Source: UBA3210 sp048359995 (lineage in GTDB: Bacteria; Bacillota_I; Bacilli_A; RFN20; CAG-449). From it: a stretch of DNA of 64,000 nt. Both the position numbers and the translations under genes were made by a program. Under the pieces are notes generated by a model, which was given only the letters and a program-made list of their open reading frames with translations, was not told the DNA's origin and searched no databases. The stretch covers positions 62,001 to 126,000 of the forward strand of contig DBGCPK010000005.1 of assembly GCA_048359995.1 (NCBI GenBank). The letters are read 5' to 3'. Positions 17,780 to 26,096 of the stretch are shown here, piece by piece. Within the stretch, counting starts at the first letter, position 1. Each line of letters begins with the position of its first letter.

Positions 17780-19090
17780 ATGATAAAACAGATACTTTCG
17801 GGGAATTTATTAGAAAAGAATAGCCCTCCAGTGATAGATGATCCACTTATCTATATTAATGGAACATGTAATGGTTCCCGCGCATCGTTTATGCTAAATG
17901 AGAGCATTTTGAGTAAACATATGATGCTCATAGGTGGAACTGGGTGTGGCAAAACTAATACTTTTCTCCATTTGGTTAAACAACTTAAATCCAGCATGAC
18001 AGAAGACGATGTGATGATTATTTTTGATACAAAAGGCGATTATCATAGTAAGTTTTTTAATTCTAACAAGGATTACGTTTTGTCCGCATCATCTCTGTAT
18101 AAACAAGACGCTTGTACATGGAATATATTTAGCGAAATTTTAGCTGACGGCAATAGAGCAAGCGAAATTGAACCTAATATTGCAGAAATATCATGGGGAC
18201 TTTTTAGCGTGAGCATCGAAAAAAATAATAGTAATCCATTTTTCCCTAATGCAGCAAGAGACCTTTTTTCTTCGATTTTAACATGTATTGTAAGGTATGC
18301 TGAAGGGAGAGAAGACTGGATATCTAAATATTTACATAATGCTTTTTTGAAAACTAAACTTGATAAAATGAATGCTAAAGCAATTGGTGAATTGCTGAAG
18401 GACTACGATGATCAAGCTGCTGTAATGAGTTACATTGGCAATGGAGAGAATCAACAAGGGTTGGGCGTAATGGCCGAGATGCAGTCAGTTATCAGGAAAG
18501 TATTTGTAGGTGCATTCGCAGAGAAGGGTGACTTCTCCATTAGAAAATTTATTAGAGACAAAGGAGCTAAAACACTTTTTATCGAATATGACTTGTCGCG
18601 GGGAGCCACATTAACTCCAATATACAAGTTACTTATTGACCTGGCATTAAAGGAAGCAATGAGCAGAAAATGCAAAGGTAATGTGTATTTATTCTGTGAC
18701 GAGTTTAAACTGTTACCTTACTTACAACATATCGAAGACGCGGTTAACTTTGGGCGTTCTTTAGGTGTTAAGGTTTTTGCAGGACTTCAAAGTATAGATC
18801 AGCTCTATGAAAATTATGGCGAAGCTAGAGGAAAAAACATTATCGCTGGATTTTCAAGCGTTTTATCTTTCAAGGCCAATGATGAAGACACACGAACTTT
18901 TACCTCTGGATTATACGGTAAAAATTACATATTGGAGCAGTATAGAGTATTGGAAAATGCTTATGCCGAAGATAAAAGATTAGGCTCTGTTGTTGAAGAT
19001 TGGGAAATTTGTAGCTTACAAGTTGGTGAAGCAGTTGTTGGGTTGCCTAACACAGCACCATTCAAATTTAAATTCGATTTATATAGGTGA
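17780..19090 (+). CDS. VirD4/TraD-like coupling-type ATPase
   Basis: 436 aa soluble P-loop ATPase of the FtsK/HerA/VirD4 kind. Walker A is GGTGCGKT at residues 52-59; an FDTKGDYHSKF segment follows the first strand as in TraG/TraD proteins; Walker B is VYLFCDEF near residue 310, followed by the typical helical LxxxxxxGRSLGVKV stretch and the sensor region AGLQSIDQL. Conjugation and type IV secretion coupling proteins use these motifs to bring DNA or protein substrates to a channel. It has no N-terminal transmembrane part of its own; the following gene supplies a membrane protein, so the two may form one unit. No relaxase, VirB4 or other conjugation gene is visible in the window. Confidence 0.8.
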   Translation: MIKQILSGNLLEKNSPPVIDDPLIYINGTCNGSRASFMLNESILSKHMMLIGGTGCGKTNTFLHLVKQLKSSMTEDDVMIIFDTKGDYHSKFFNSNKDYVLSASSLYKQDACTWNIFSEILADGNRASEIEPNIAEISWGLFSVSIEKNNSNPFFPNAARDLFSSILTCIVRYAEGREDWISKYLHNAFLKTKLDKMNAKAIGELLKDYDDQAAVMSYIGNGENQQGLGVMAEMQSVIRKVFVGAFAEKGDFSIRKFIRDKGAKTLFIEYDLSRGATLTPIYKLLIDLALKEAMSRKCKGNVYLFCDEFKLLPYLQHIEDAVNFGRSLGVKVFAGLQSIDQLYENYGEARGKNIIAGFSSVLSFKANDEDTRTFTSGLYGKNYILEQYRVLENAYAEDKRLGSVVEDWEICSLQVGEAVVGLPNTAPFKFKFDLYR

Positions 19091-19095
19091 TCAGA

Positions 19096-20631
19096 ATGTT
19101 AAGAGCGATTTTTGGTTTTTTTGTCGGTCTATTTCGACGCAGTTCAAATCTTAGAAATACTGAACAGCAATTAAATAATATTGATGTTCAGAATGAAACA
19201 AACAAAAATGTCGTTGAGTATCGGAATAATGCCATAGAAGCATTTGTTCCAAACGGAACTGAAAATATTGTTGTTTCTGGTTCAAATGAAAGTTTACGTA
19301 ATAGAGTAAACTGCGCATCTGCTTGGCGTTGCCATGAGGTGGGAAGGGCAGCAGTCATTTTACATTGCAGTAATTATCAGTTATCTGAGCTGATCGATGA
19401 AACATTTAGCGGCGAGAGGGGCTTTCATAATTTGAATAGTCGTAATCCATATTACGATCCTTTTGTTGGCTTAAACCGTTCGGAAATTTCACAGATGATT
19501 TTGAGTTCATCTGGTAGCAATTATAAAATTGAGCGAATAGGAAATTCGTATATATATGGATTAATCGATTACCTTCAGCTAATTGGTAGACCTATTTGCG
19601 TTGAAACTTTTAATAACTGCTTACGAGATAGAAGCTACGAACAAATTATGGAGCAGGCAGAACGAGGAAATATTTCCGAATTTATTGCTAGGCGAATTAA
19701 TTCAGAATTAGCACAAGGAAAACTTGAAGCTGGAAACATTGAACAATACTTTACGGTATTAAAGCAGCAAACTGGAAATACTCTAGCTGATGAATCATCC
19801 GTCTCTAATGCTATCAGTATTAAAAAAGCTTTAAGACAAAATGAAATCATAGCATTTGATATCGGTGATGCATCCAATTCATTATTACTTAATTTGGTTA
19901 TTCAAGAAATAAGAGATGCAATTTCTGCAGGACTAAGATTTACACTGATTATTGATTCAATTCCAGTTGATTCATCGGAATCTCTTGGACAGTTGATGAG
20001 GAATTTTTCAGGTATGTGCTCGTTTGTTTATTCGTCTCCAGATGCATATACAAGTGCTCAAAGTACAGCAAATATTTTTGACACCATTCTTGGACGAGCC
20101 AATACCGTATTTGTATTGCAGCATTCATCTACTTCCAGTGGAAGATTTTCTCAGTTTTTAGGTCAATATCAAAAAATAGAAGTTAATCATACTTTTACAA
20201 GCGGAGATACATATGCAACATTTGGGCAAATTCTGCCCGGTTCATCATCTGCAAATATTTACGGAACGCAATTGGTTAATAGAGCTCGAGTAGAGGAAAA
20301 CGAAATTTCATCTCAGAGTCCCGAGCACGTATATATTAAAAGAAGTGGAACCAATGAGATAATAAGTGTGAGGTGTACAGGTGGTAGCGCAAAGACTCAT
20401 TACGAAACGCCGCAAATAAATATTTCACGCCGTCCTAGAGCAACCAGACGAAGAATGAGTTGGATTGTTTTTATTTTATTGTTCGTTTTCTGTTGTCCGG
20501 CTGCATTTATTTACTCGTTTGTAAAATCGGGCAGAATAGGAAAAATTGTCAGTGCAATATTCTTTTTCTTAGTGCTGGCATTGTACATTTGTCAGATTGT
20601 TTTAATTGTCAATGGTAGGACGGTTAGTTAA
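19096..20631 (+). CDS. membrane protein partner of the VirD4-like ATPase
   Basis: About 511 aa. The middle-to-late region (residues ~255-410) has an alternating strand/helix pattern, AFDIGDA, TLIIDSIP and NTVFVLQHSST, that recalls the second half of a TraD/HerA ATPase core but lacks a Walker A, so it may be a degenerate ATPase or a structural partner. The last ~65 residues hold two transmembrane helices. ATG 19096 is preferred because AGGTGA lies ~8 nt upstream; GTG 19087 overlaps the ATPase stop and is possible. It is the last gene of the operon. Confidence 0.6.
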   Translation: MLRAIFGFFVGLFRRSSNLRNTEQQLNNIDVQNETNKNVVEYRNNAIEAFVPNGTENIVVSGSNESLRNRVNCASAWRCHEVGRAAVILHCSNYQLSELIDETFSGERGFHNLNSRNPYYDPFVGLNRSEISQMILSSSGSNYKIERIGNSYIYGLIDYLQLIGRPICVETFNNCLRDRSYEQIMEQAERGNISEFIARRINSELAQGKLEAGNIEQYFTVLKQQTGNTLADESSVSNAISIKKALRQNEIIAFDIGDASNSLLLNLVIQEIRDAISAGLRFTLIIDSIPVDSSESLGQLMRNFSGMCSFVYSSPDAYTSAQSTANIFDTILGRANTVFVLQHSSTSSGRFSQFLGQYQKIEVNHTFTSGDTYATFGQILPGSSSANIYGTQLVNRARVEENEISSQSPEHVYIKRSGTNEIISVRCTGGSAKTHYETPQINISRRPRATRRRMSWIVFILLFVFCCPAAFIYSFVKSGRIGKIVSAIFFFLVLALYICQIVLIVNGRTVS

Positions 20632-20881
20632 AAAATATAGCATCTATACTGATTTAATACTTGCTAAAGCAAATCAGTAAAGAAACAAATTAATTTATGC
20701 AAGTTGTGCAATGATAATATCTTTAATTGTTATTTGCTGTTTGATAGTAACAAGGGTAACGATATGATCAACGGTATAAGCATTTTGATTGTATGTCGAG
20801 GAAGAATAGTTCTTCTTTATACTGCAAAATCTTTGCAGCTTGAACAATTTTATTCAATAATACTGAAAGATTTTTAATTTT
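20632..20881. other. AT-rich non-coding tail of the accessory operon
   Basis: I see no gene here. Two small hairpins are present: ACTGATTT (20648-20655) with AAATCAGT (20671-20678), lacking a clear T-run, and CTGCAAA/TTTGCAG around 20822-20838. They may end the upstream operon. The last 13 bases (20869-20881) are the left copy of the direct repeat flanking the insertion element. Confidence 0.5.
20869..20881 (+). repeat. left copy of 13-bp direct repeat flanking the IS
   Basis: GATTTTTAATTTT, identical to 22205-22217 and directly abutting the left end of the element. Likely target-site duplication. It is longer than the 2-3 bp usual for IS30 elements, although an IS30-type element of a mycoplasma is known to make long duplications. 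The AT-rich sequence means chance cannot be fully excluded. Confidence 0.6.
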
Positions 20882-22204
20882 CGTCAGGTGACAACTTAAA
20901 TTCAGTTAAAAAAAGAAAAACGAAGAAAAGACAAAGTAAGTTCCGAAAAAAGAGACAGGGAGTTGCTATTTTCATGACAAAGTAAGTTCAGCCAGTAAAA
21001 GAATTCAATGAAACTATTGATAAAAAACAGAAATTACCTTAATATGAAGATGCTTAAAGATAGCAAAAAGACAAAGAAAAAAGAACTCACGGAATATCGT
21101 TGCCAAACTCAATTCCGTAAATTGATGGGTATATATTTTTGTTAATTTGTCCTTGCCATATGCATCTTTAAGTTTTTTTATTCTTTATATTTTCTAATAA
21201 GTGATTTGGTTAGATGAATACCATCAAATGGATTTTTTTTTGATATTAGGAGAGTCAAGTATTTCACTTCCAAAGATAAATTCAAAGATTTCATATTGCA
21301 GGAAATATTTTTTTAAAATTATCAATTCCAATTCTATCTTGAATGAAATTAAATGCTGAAACAATCGTTGAAGCTTCTTTATTAAGAACTAAGATACCAA
21401 TCATAAAATTTGAAAAAGGAAATAGAAGAGTCATTAGATATTGTGAATCATTGGTTTTACCAATAACTAAATCAAGTTGAGGAATATATACTTGACGATT
21501 TTCTGCAAGAAATTTTAAATAGTCTTCATACATTCTTCCATCTCTGATTGCTTGTAATTCTTTTCTTTCTTTGTCTTTGTACTTGTAAGCTTTTCTTGGC
21601 TTCATTTTTACTTTATTTCGTAAATCATGATCTTTTATTTGAAGATATCTATTTGTTACATAATGGTAAACAGTTCTTTCGGATACACCTATCTCAGGAT
21701 GATTGATCATAGTAGTAATGATGAATCCGACAAGAACCAGTCTTTTGACAACCATTGCATACATAAGGGAATCTAGTTAAACGAGAACAAGTCTTGATAA
21801 CAAAATCTTACAAATGAGAGTAAGATCTTTCGTAATACATTTTCTACATTCATATGCACATAATGTTGAACAGACTTTCGTTTTCTTACATTCCTTTACT
21901 TTTGAACAAATACAACAATATGGACGAATATAATCACCGCGTTTTACTTGTTTTACATAACGATGCTTCCGAATTTCTTTGGAGAATGAAGTAGGATCTT
22001 TTCCAATCTTCCTCGCAATTTCATTTTATTTTGTTCCTTTTTTGATTTCAATTAAGATAGTATCTCTTTGATCGAGAGTCATATGTGTTCCTTTTGCCAT
22101 TCTTTTCCTTCCTTTCTTTTTGGCGAGGTCCATCTTCATTATACTATTGTCACACTAAATTTCACTTTTCCTTTTTTAAACTGATTTTATGTTGGCACTT
22201 ATCG
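20882..22204 (-). mobile_element. IS30-like insertion element, inactive
   Basis: About 1.32 kb. The two ends form an imperfect inverted repeat of roughly 35 bp: GTGACAACTTAAATTCAGTT from 20888 against the reverse complement of the right end, GTGCCAACATAAAATCAGTT from 22198. The outer six bases match more weakly (CGTCAG versus CGATAA). Immediately outside lie identical 13-bp copies of GATTTTTAATTTT (20869-20881 and 22205-22217). The only coding content is a broken IS30-family transposase on the minus strand. Confidence 0.75.
21000..22100 (-). pseudogene. IS30-family transposase pseudogene
   Basis: Reading from ATG 22100 on the minus strand: an N-terminal helix-turn-helix (MTLDQRDTILIEI, then NEIARKIGKDPTSFSKEIRK), a Cys-rich segment (CCICSKVKECKKTKVC), the second HTH VSERTVYHYVTNRYL and the start of the DDE core (LDLVIGK). 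All are typical of Firmicutes IS30 transposases. The frame is broken by TAA at 22026-22028, TAA at 21777-21779 and TGA at 21291-21293; after the last, a FEFIFGSEILDSP-like remnant of the catalytic core continues in another frame. The 21291-21764 segment is the longest open piece. No functional transposase can be made. Confidence 0.85.
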
Positions 22205-22217
22205 GATTTTTAATTTT
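22205..22217 (+). repeat. right copy of 13-bp direct repeat flanking the IS
   Basis: Exact copy of GATTTTTAATTTT found at 20869-20881, directly after the right end of the element. Confidence 0.6.
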
Positions 22218-22596
22218 TATAAAAATTGTTCATCAGTTAATGCTTTGAAAATGACGAAAAGATATTGAGCATTCTTGCAAAAAAAGGGGATTGCCAAACT
22301 TTGGGTATATAAAGAAGTTGAAAATATCTGTTCGTTACTCTATTTTGCGGGTTCAACATTCTTATTATATAAATCTTTTACAGATAACGAAAAGGCGGAA
22401 GAGCGGAGAATCAATGTGTTGTCGTTTTTCATGATAAATAAGTTATTTCACAGAAAAAAAGTTTAATTTTTTCTTTTTAACTCTGGTTTTTTACGGGAAA
22501 ACGCGTCGATCAACCGGCAGTTGATTCGTTCAATTTTAATTATTTTGCTTTTTTTGCATAACTGCACTTATACTAAAAGCGAGGAGGTTGTTGAAA
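22218..22596. other. AT-rich intergenic region before the XRE gene
   Basis: No convincing gene. A 63-codon open stretch at 22275-22466 has no RBS or family resemblance. A weak promoter candidate, TTGCTT-N18-TATACT (22545-22574), lies just before the next gene. The base composition changes from the AT-rich upstream region to the more GC-balanced downstream region here. Confidence 0.5.
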
Positions 22597-23610
22597 ATGA
22601 ATCGAGTTAAAATGGCGGACTTCTTGGTTGAACTCAGAAAAGAAAAGGGATTATTGCAGCAAGAAGTCGCGGAAATTTTTATGGTTACGACTCAGGCGGT
22701 CTCTAAATGGGAAAGAGGAGAATCCATTCCCGACATTTCCATTTTAGAAAGAATATCGGAATTTTACGGAGTTACCATCGAGGAGATTCTCAACGGAGAA
22801 CGCAAGGCAAAACCGGCTTCGGAAGGAGAAAAAGATATGGGGGAGCAACCGGAGAGGAGAAAAATCGAAATCGCCAATATCGTTGTCGCCGGAGTGGCGT
22901 TACTGCTTCTTCTGATCTTTTCATCGCTCGGGTATACGGCGGGATATATTGACGACTTTTTCGTCAGCTTCTCTTTATATGATTTGATTTTTAAAGGTAC
23001 GGGATTAGGCAATATCATTTTGCTTTTGGCTTTTCTATCGATGATCGGGGCGACGATATTGGACATTTTGGTCGGCGCGGGAATCAAGTGCGAAGGAAAA
23101 TTGGGCCTTTTCCGCGATTTTTTACTCGTCGGTGTGACGGGCGCATTCTTCGGAAACATAGTCGCACTTTATCATCTGGAAGCGGGGGCTTTTATCCTCT
23201 TAATTTTATCTGTTGTTTATTTGGTTCTGATGCTGACACTTCCGTCTTATCGAAACGCGCGGAGAGAAACGATATCGAAAAAAGGTCACTTTTTAAGTAC
23301 GTATATCGGCATTGGCGTCGTTGTTTTTGCCCTATGTACTCCGGCCGAAACGACGATGTCGCTGTTAATTTCATACATACCTCTTTTCGCAACGCTCGCG
23401 ATCATCGTCGGCGGATATTTCGCCAAAGGAAAAGCCGTTGAAATCTTAAAGTTGATTTTCACGGCGATTTCTGCGATCTTGCCTTTTATCTACGCCATAT
23501 ACGGCAGCGCAGGAAACGCATTCGTCTTCGGGTCGGGCGCACTGCTGATTTACTTCGTTGTAATGCTTGCTGTTCCTGTACTCCGAATAAAAAATCTGGT
23601 GAAAGAATAG
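22597..23610 (+). CDS. XRE-family regulator fused to a polytopic membrane domain
   Basis: 337 aa. Residues ~5-70 are a classical XRE/Cro helix-turn-helix (LLQQEVAEIFMVTTQAVSKW, then a GESIPD turn). After a short charged linker come about seven transmembrane helices (from ~residue 95 to the end). ATG 22597 is used because GAGGAGG sits 9 nt upstream; the in-frame TTG at 22588 is too close to that RBS. Membrane-bound XRE proteins are common in Firmicutes and are thought to couple envelope signals to transcription, but its targets are not apparent. A smaller protein of the same plan lies at 35814. Confidence 0.8.
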   Translation: MNRVKMADFLVELRKEKGLLQQEVAEIFMVTTQAVSKWERGESIPDISILERISEFYGVTIEEILNGERKAKPASEGEKDMGEQPERRKIEIANIVVAGVALLLLLIFSSLGYTAGYIDDFFVSFSLYDLIFKGTGLGNIILLLAFLSMIGATILDILVGAGIKCEGKLGLFRDFLLVGVTGAFFGNIVALYHLEAGAFILLILSVVYLVLMLTLPSYRNARRETISKKGHFLSTYIGIGVVVFALCTPAETTMSLLISYIPLFATLAIIVGGYFAKGKAVEILKLIFTAISAILPFIYAIYGSAGNAFVFGSGALLIYFVVMLAVPVLRIKNLVKE

Positions 23611-23627
23611 CGCGAAAAGATCGGGAT

Positions 23628-23656
23628 TTTACAATGATTATCATTTATGCTATAAT
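23628..23656 (+). promoter_or_regulatory. sigma-A type promoter of the HU gene
   Basis: TTTACA (23628-23633), 17-bp spacer, TATAAT (23651-23656), with an extended TGC just before the -10. It lies 27 nt upstream of the HU start codon. Confidence 0.8.
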
Positions 23657-23682
23657 ATCCGCACAACGAAAGGAAAATCAGA

Positions 23683-23958
23683 ATGTATAAGAAAGATTTA
23701 GCGAAAATCGTCGCGGAAAAAACCGGCGCAGCGCCGAGCGAGGTGAATCGGATTGTGAACGCGACTCTGGAAACGATCGCGGAAACGCTTGCCGACGGAG
23801 ATAAGGTAACCTTGATCGGTTTCGGAACTTTCAAGACCGCGCGGAGAAGCGAGAGAACGGGGAGAAATATCCGAACAGGAGAAACGATCGTCATTCCTGA
23901 AACGATCGTACCCGCTTTCAAATCGGGCAAACGATTGAAAGACCGCGTGAAACGTTAA
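23683..23958 (+). CDS. hup: HU-family DNA-binding protein
   Basis: 91 aa, the usual HU length. Bacterial histone-like protein that bends and compacts DNA as a dimer. It has the N-terminal helical dimerisation part, the GFGTF turn, and the beta-arm with the conserved GRNIRTGETI segment. The arm tip reads ETIVIPE where many HU proteins have the Pro residue at the same spot, so DNA bending is expected to be normal. RBS AAAGGA upstream; single-gene transcript between its own promoter and a strong terminator. Confidence 0.95.
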   Translation: MYKKDLAKIVAEKTGAAPSEVNRIVNATLETIAETLADGDKVTLIGFGTFKTARRSERTGRNIRTGETIVIPETIVPAFKSGKRLKDRVKR

Positions 23959-23973
23959 AAAAAGAAAAAGGGA

Positions 23974-24004
23974 AAAGCAAGAGGAAAAAATCTTGCTTTT
24001 TTTG
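23974..24004 (+). terminator. intrinsic terminator after HU
   Basis: Perfect 9-bp stem AAAGCAAGA (23974-23982) / TCTTGCTTT (23991-23999) with an 8-nt loop and a T-run to 24004. Confidence 0.9.
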
Positions 24005-24032
24005 TTGAAAACGAATACAAAGGATAAATTTC

Positions 24033-24061
24033 TTGTGAATATCCGCGCTTTTTTGTAAAAT
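24033..24061 (+). promoter_or_regulatory. promoter of lysS
   Basis: TTGTGA (24033-24038), 17-bp spacer, TAAAAT (24056-24061), 27 nt before the lysS ATG. There is no room for a T-box leader. Confidence 0.7.
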
Positions 24062-24088
24062 AGAGAAGAATCGTAAAGGAGACGGATT

Positions 24089-26026
24089 ATGGAAGAAAAA
24101 TTGACGGATCAAGAGATCGTCCGACGGCAAAAAGTAGAAAAACTGAAAGAATGGGGAATCGATCCTTTCGGGCAGGCTTACGAGAGAACGGCGTGGTCGA
24201 ACGAGATTCGGGAAAAGGTGCGGGGATTGACGCACGAAGAGGCGGAAAATCTGAACTTGAATGTGTCTGTCGCAGGAAGAATCATGTTTATCCGAAAAAT
24301 GGGAAAAGCGAGTTTTTTCGCCATTCAGGACTTAAAAGGAAAAATTCAGATTTATATCAGCGTCAACGATGTCGGAGAAGAAACGTATACCTTGTTTAAA
24401 ACGGCGGATGTCGGGGATATCGTCGGAGTCAAGGGCAAAGTGATGTTGACCCAGACAGGCGAACCGACGGTGAAATGTTCGGAATATACGCATTTGACCA
24501 AAGCGCTCAGACCATTGCCGGAAAAATTTCACGGGTTGACCGACAAAGAAGAACGTTACCGTCGGAGATACGTGGATTTGATTATGAACGAAGATGCCAA
24601 GAAAACGGCATTGATGAGACCGAAGATCATTCGTGCGATTCAGGAATACTGCGATGGTCAAGGTTTTGTCGAGGTTGAAACGCCCGTTCTGCAACCGATT
24701 CAGGGGGGCGCTACCGCGCGACCTTTTGTCACGCACCATAACGCGCTGAACAAAGACTTCTATCTTCGGATCGCGACGGAACTTCCGTTGAAAAGATTGA
24801 TCGTCGGAGGATTGGAGAAGGTCTATGAAATCGGACGACTTTTTCGGAACGAGGGAATGGATCTTACGCATAATCCCGAATTCACCACGATCGAACTCTA
24901 TGAAGCTTACGGCGATTTGTCTTCGATGATGAAAATCACCGAAGAGATGATTCGTTTCGCGGCGAAAAAAGTTGCCGGCAAAGAAGAATTTATCGATATT
25001 TTTCACCCGAGCGGCGAGAAGATCGACCTTTCCAAACCTTTCCGAAAAGTGACGATGTGCGAAATGATCGCGGAAGAAACCGGCATCGATTTCAAAAACC
25101 GCAGATATACGTTGGAAGAAGCGAAGAAATTGGCTGTCGAACACGGAGTAGAAGTGGAAAAACACTTTACGATCGGTCACATCATCAACGGGTTTTTTGA
25201 AAAATATTGCGAAGAAAAGCTGATTCAACCGACTTTCTTATGCGCTCATCCCGTGGAAATTTCCCCGCTTACGAAGATCGATCCGGAAGATGATCGTTTC
25301 GTTCAACGCTTTGAACTTTACATCGGTGGACACGAATTCGCGAATGCGTATACCGAGTTGAACGACCCGATCGAGCAGAAGAATCGCTTTCTCGAACAAC
25401 TGAAAGAACGGGACGCAGGGAACGACGAAGCCAATGAGATGGACGTCGACTTCATCGAAGCGTTGGAATACGGTATGCCTCCTTGCGGTGGGGTCGGAAT
25501 GGGAATCGACCGCTTGGTGATGTTTCTGACGGAACAGGTTTCGATTCGTGAAGTGCTTTTATTCCCGACGATGAAAGTCATCGGAGATACGGACGCGTTA
25601 AAAAAAGCCGAAAAGGCAATACGGACGGAAGGCAAAACGACGGAAAAGATCGACTTCTCCGATGTCAAAATCGAGCCGTTGTTCGAAGAGACGGTCGATT
25701 TCGAGACGTTTAGCAGATCCGATTTCCGCATCGTGAAAATCGAAGCCTGCGAAGCGGTGGCGAAGAGCAGGAAACTTTTGAAGTTTACCTTGAATGACGG
25801 AACGGATCGGAAACGCACGATACTAAGCGGCATTCACGAATATTACGAGCCGGAAGATTTGATCGGAAAGAAGGCGGTGGCTATCGTCAATCTGCCTCCG
25901 AGAGCCATTATGGGCATCGAATCCGAAGGAATGCTGATCTCCGCCGTACATCGAAACGGCGATCGGGAAGGACTGCACCTTCTGATCGTCGACGACGATA
26001 TTCCCGCGGGCGCGAAACTTTATTGA
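24089..26026 (+). CDS. lysS: lysyl-tRNA synthetase (class II) with C-terminal tRNA-binding domain
   Basis: 645 aa. Charges tRNA-Lys with lysine. The anticodon-binding OB fold is at ~55-150; the class II catalytic core has motif 2 (FRNEGMDLTHNPEFTTIELY) and motif 3 (GGVGMGIDRLVMF). Bacterial LysRS normally ends there, near residue 500. Here a linker and a further ~110 residues follow (from about 536: FSRSDFRIVKIEACE to the C-terminus), forming a tRNA_bind/EMAPII-like OB domain like the one at the end of many MetRS proteins. The fusion is continuous in frame with no stop or slip. The extra domain probably raises tRNA affinity. RBS AAAGGAG before ATG. Confidence 0.95.
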   Translation: MEEKLTDQEIVRRQKVEKLKEWGIDPFGQAYERTAWSNEIREKVRGLTHEEAENLNLNVSVAGRIMFIRKMGKASFFAIQDLKGKIQIYISVNDVGEETYTLFKTADVGDIVGVKGKVMLTQTGEPTVKCSEYTHLTKALRPLPEKFHGLTDKEERYRRRYVDLIMNEDAKKTALMRPKIIRAIQEYCDGQGFVEVETPVLQPIQGGATARPFVTHHNALNKDFYLRIATELPLKRLIVGGLEKVYEIGRLFRNEGMDLTHNPEFTTIELYEAYGDLSSMMKITEEMIRFAAKKVAGKEEFIDIFHPSGEKIDLSKPFRKVTMCEMIAEETGIDFKNRRYTLEEAKKLAVEHGVEVEKHFTIGHIINGFFEKYCEEKLIQPTFLCAHPVEISPLTKIDPEDDRFVQRFELYIGGHEFANAYTELNDPIEQKNRFLEQLKERDAGNDEANEMDVDFIEALEYGMPPCGGVGMGIDRLVMFLTEQVSIREVLLFPTMKVIGDTDALKKAEKAIRTEGKTTEKIDFSDVKIEPLFEETVDFETFSRSDFRIVKIEACEAVAKSRKLLKFTLNDGTDRKRTILSGIHEYYEPEDLIGKKAVAIVNLPPRAIMGIESEGMLISAVHRNGDREGLHLLIVDDDIPAGAKLY

Positions 26027-26096
26027 TAAGAACGCCGGATAACGGATTCGACACCGAAGATTCATAATCCGCTTCGGAAAGGAGTATAATGGGAAT

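Noticed and set aside
20930..20989. Two copies of GACAAAGTAAGTTC
   Set aside because: Only two short copies inside the IS remnant; more likely internal decay or end duplication than an array.
22275..22466. 63-codon open frame between the IS and the XRE gene
   Set aside because: No RBS, no family resemblance, low-complexity AT-rich sequence.
23959..24088. T-box leader before lysS
   Set aside because: The promoter leaves a ~20-nt leader, and the only hairpin is the HU terminator upstream of that promoter.
24332..25228. 298-codon open frame on the minus strand across lysS
   Set aside because: Antisense shadow of a certain gene; Phe/Arg-rich translation with no family features or RBS.
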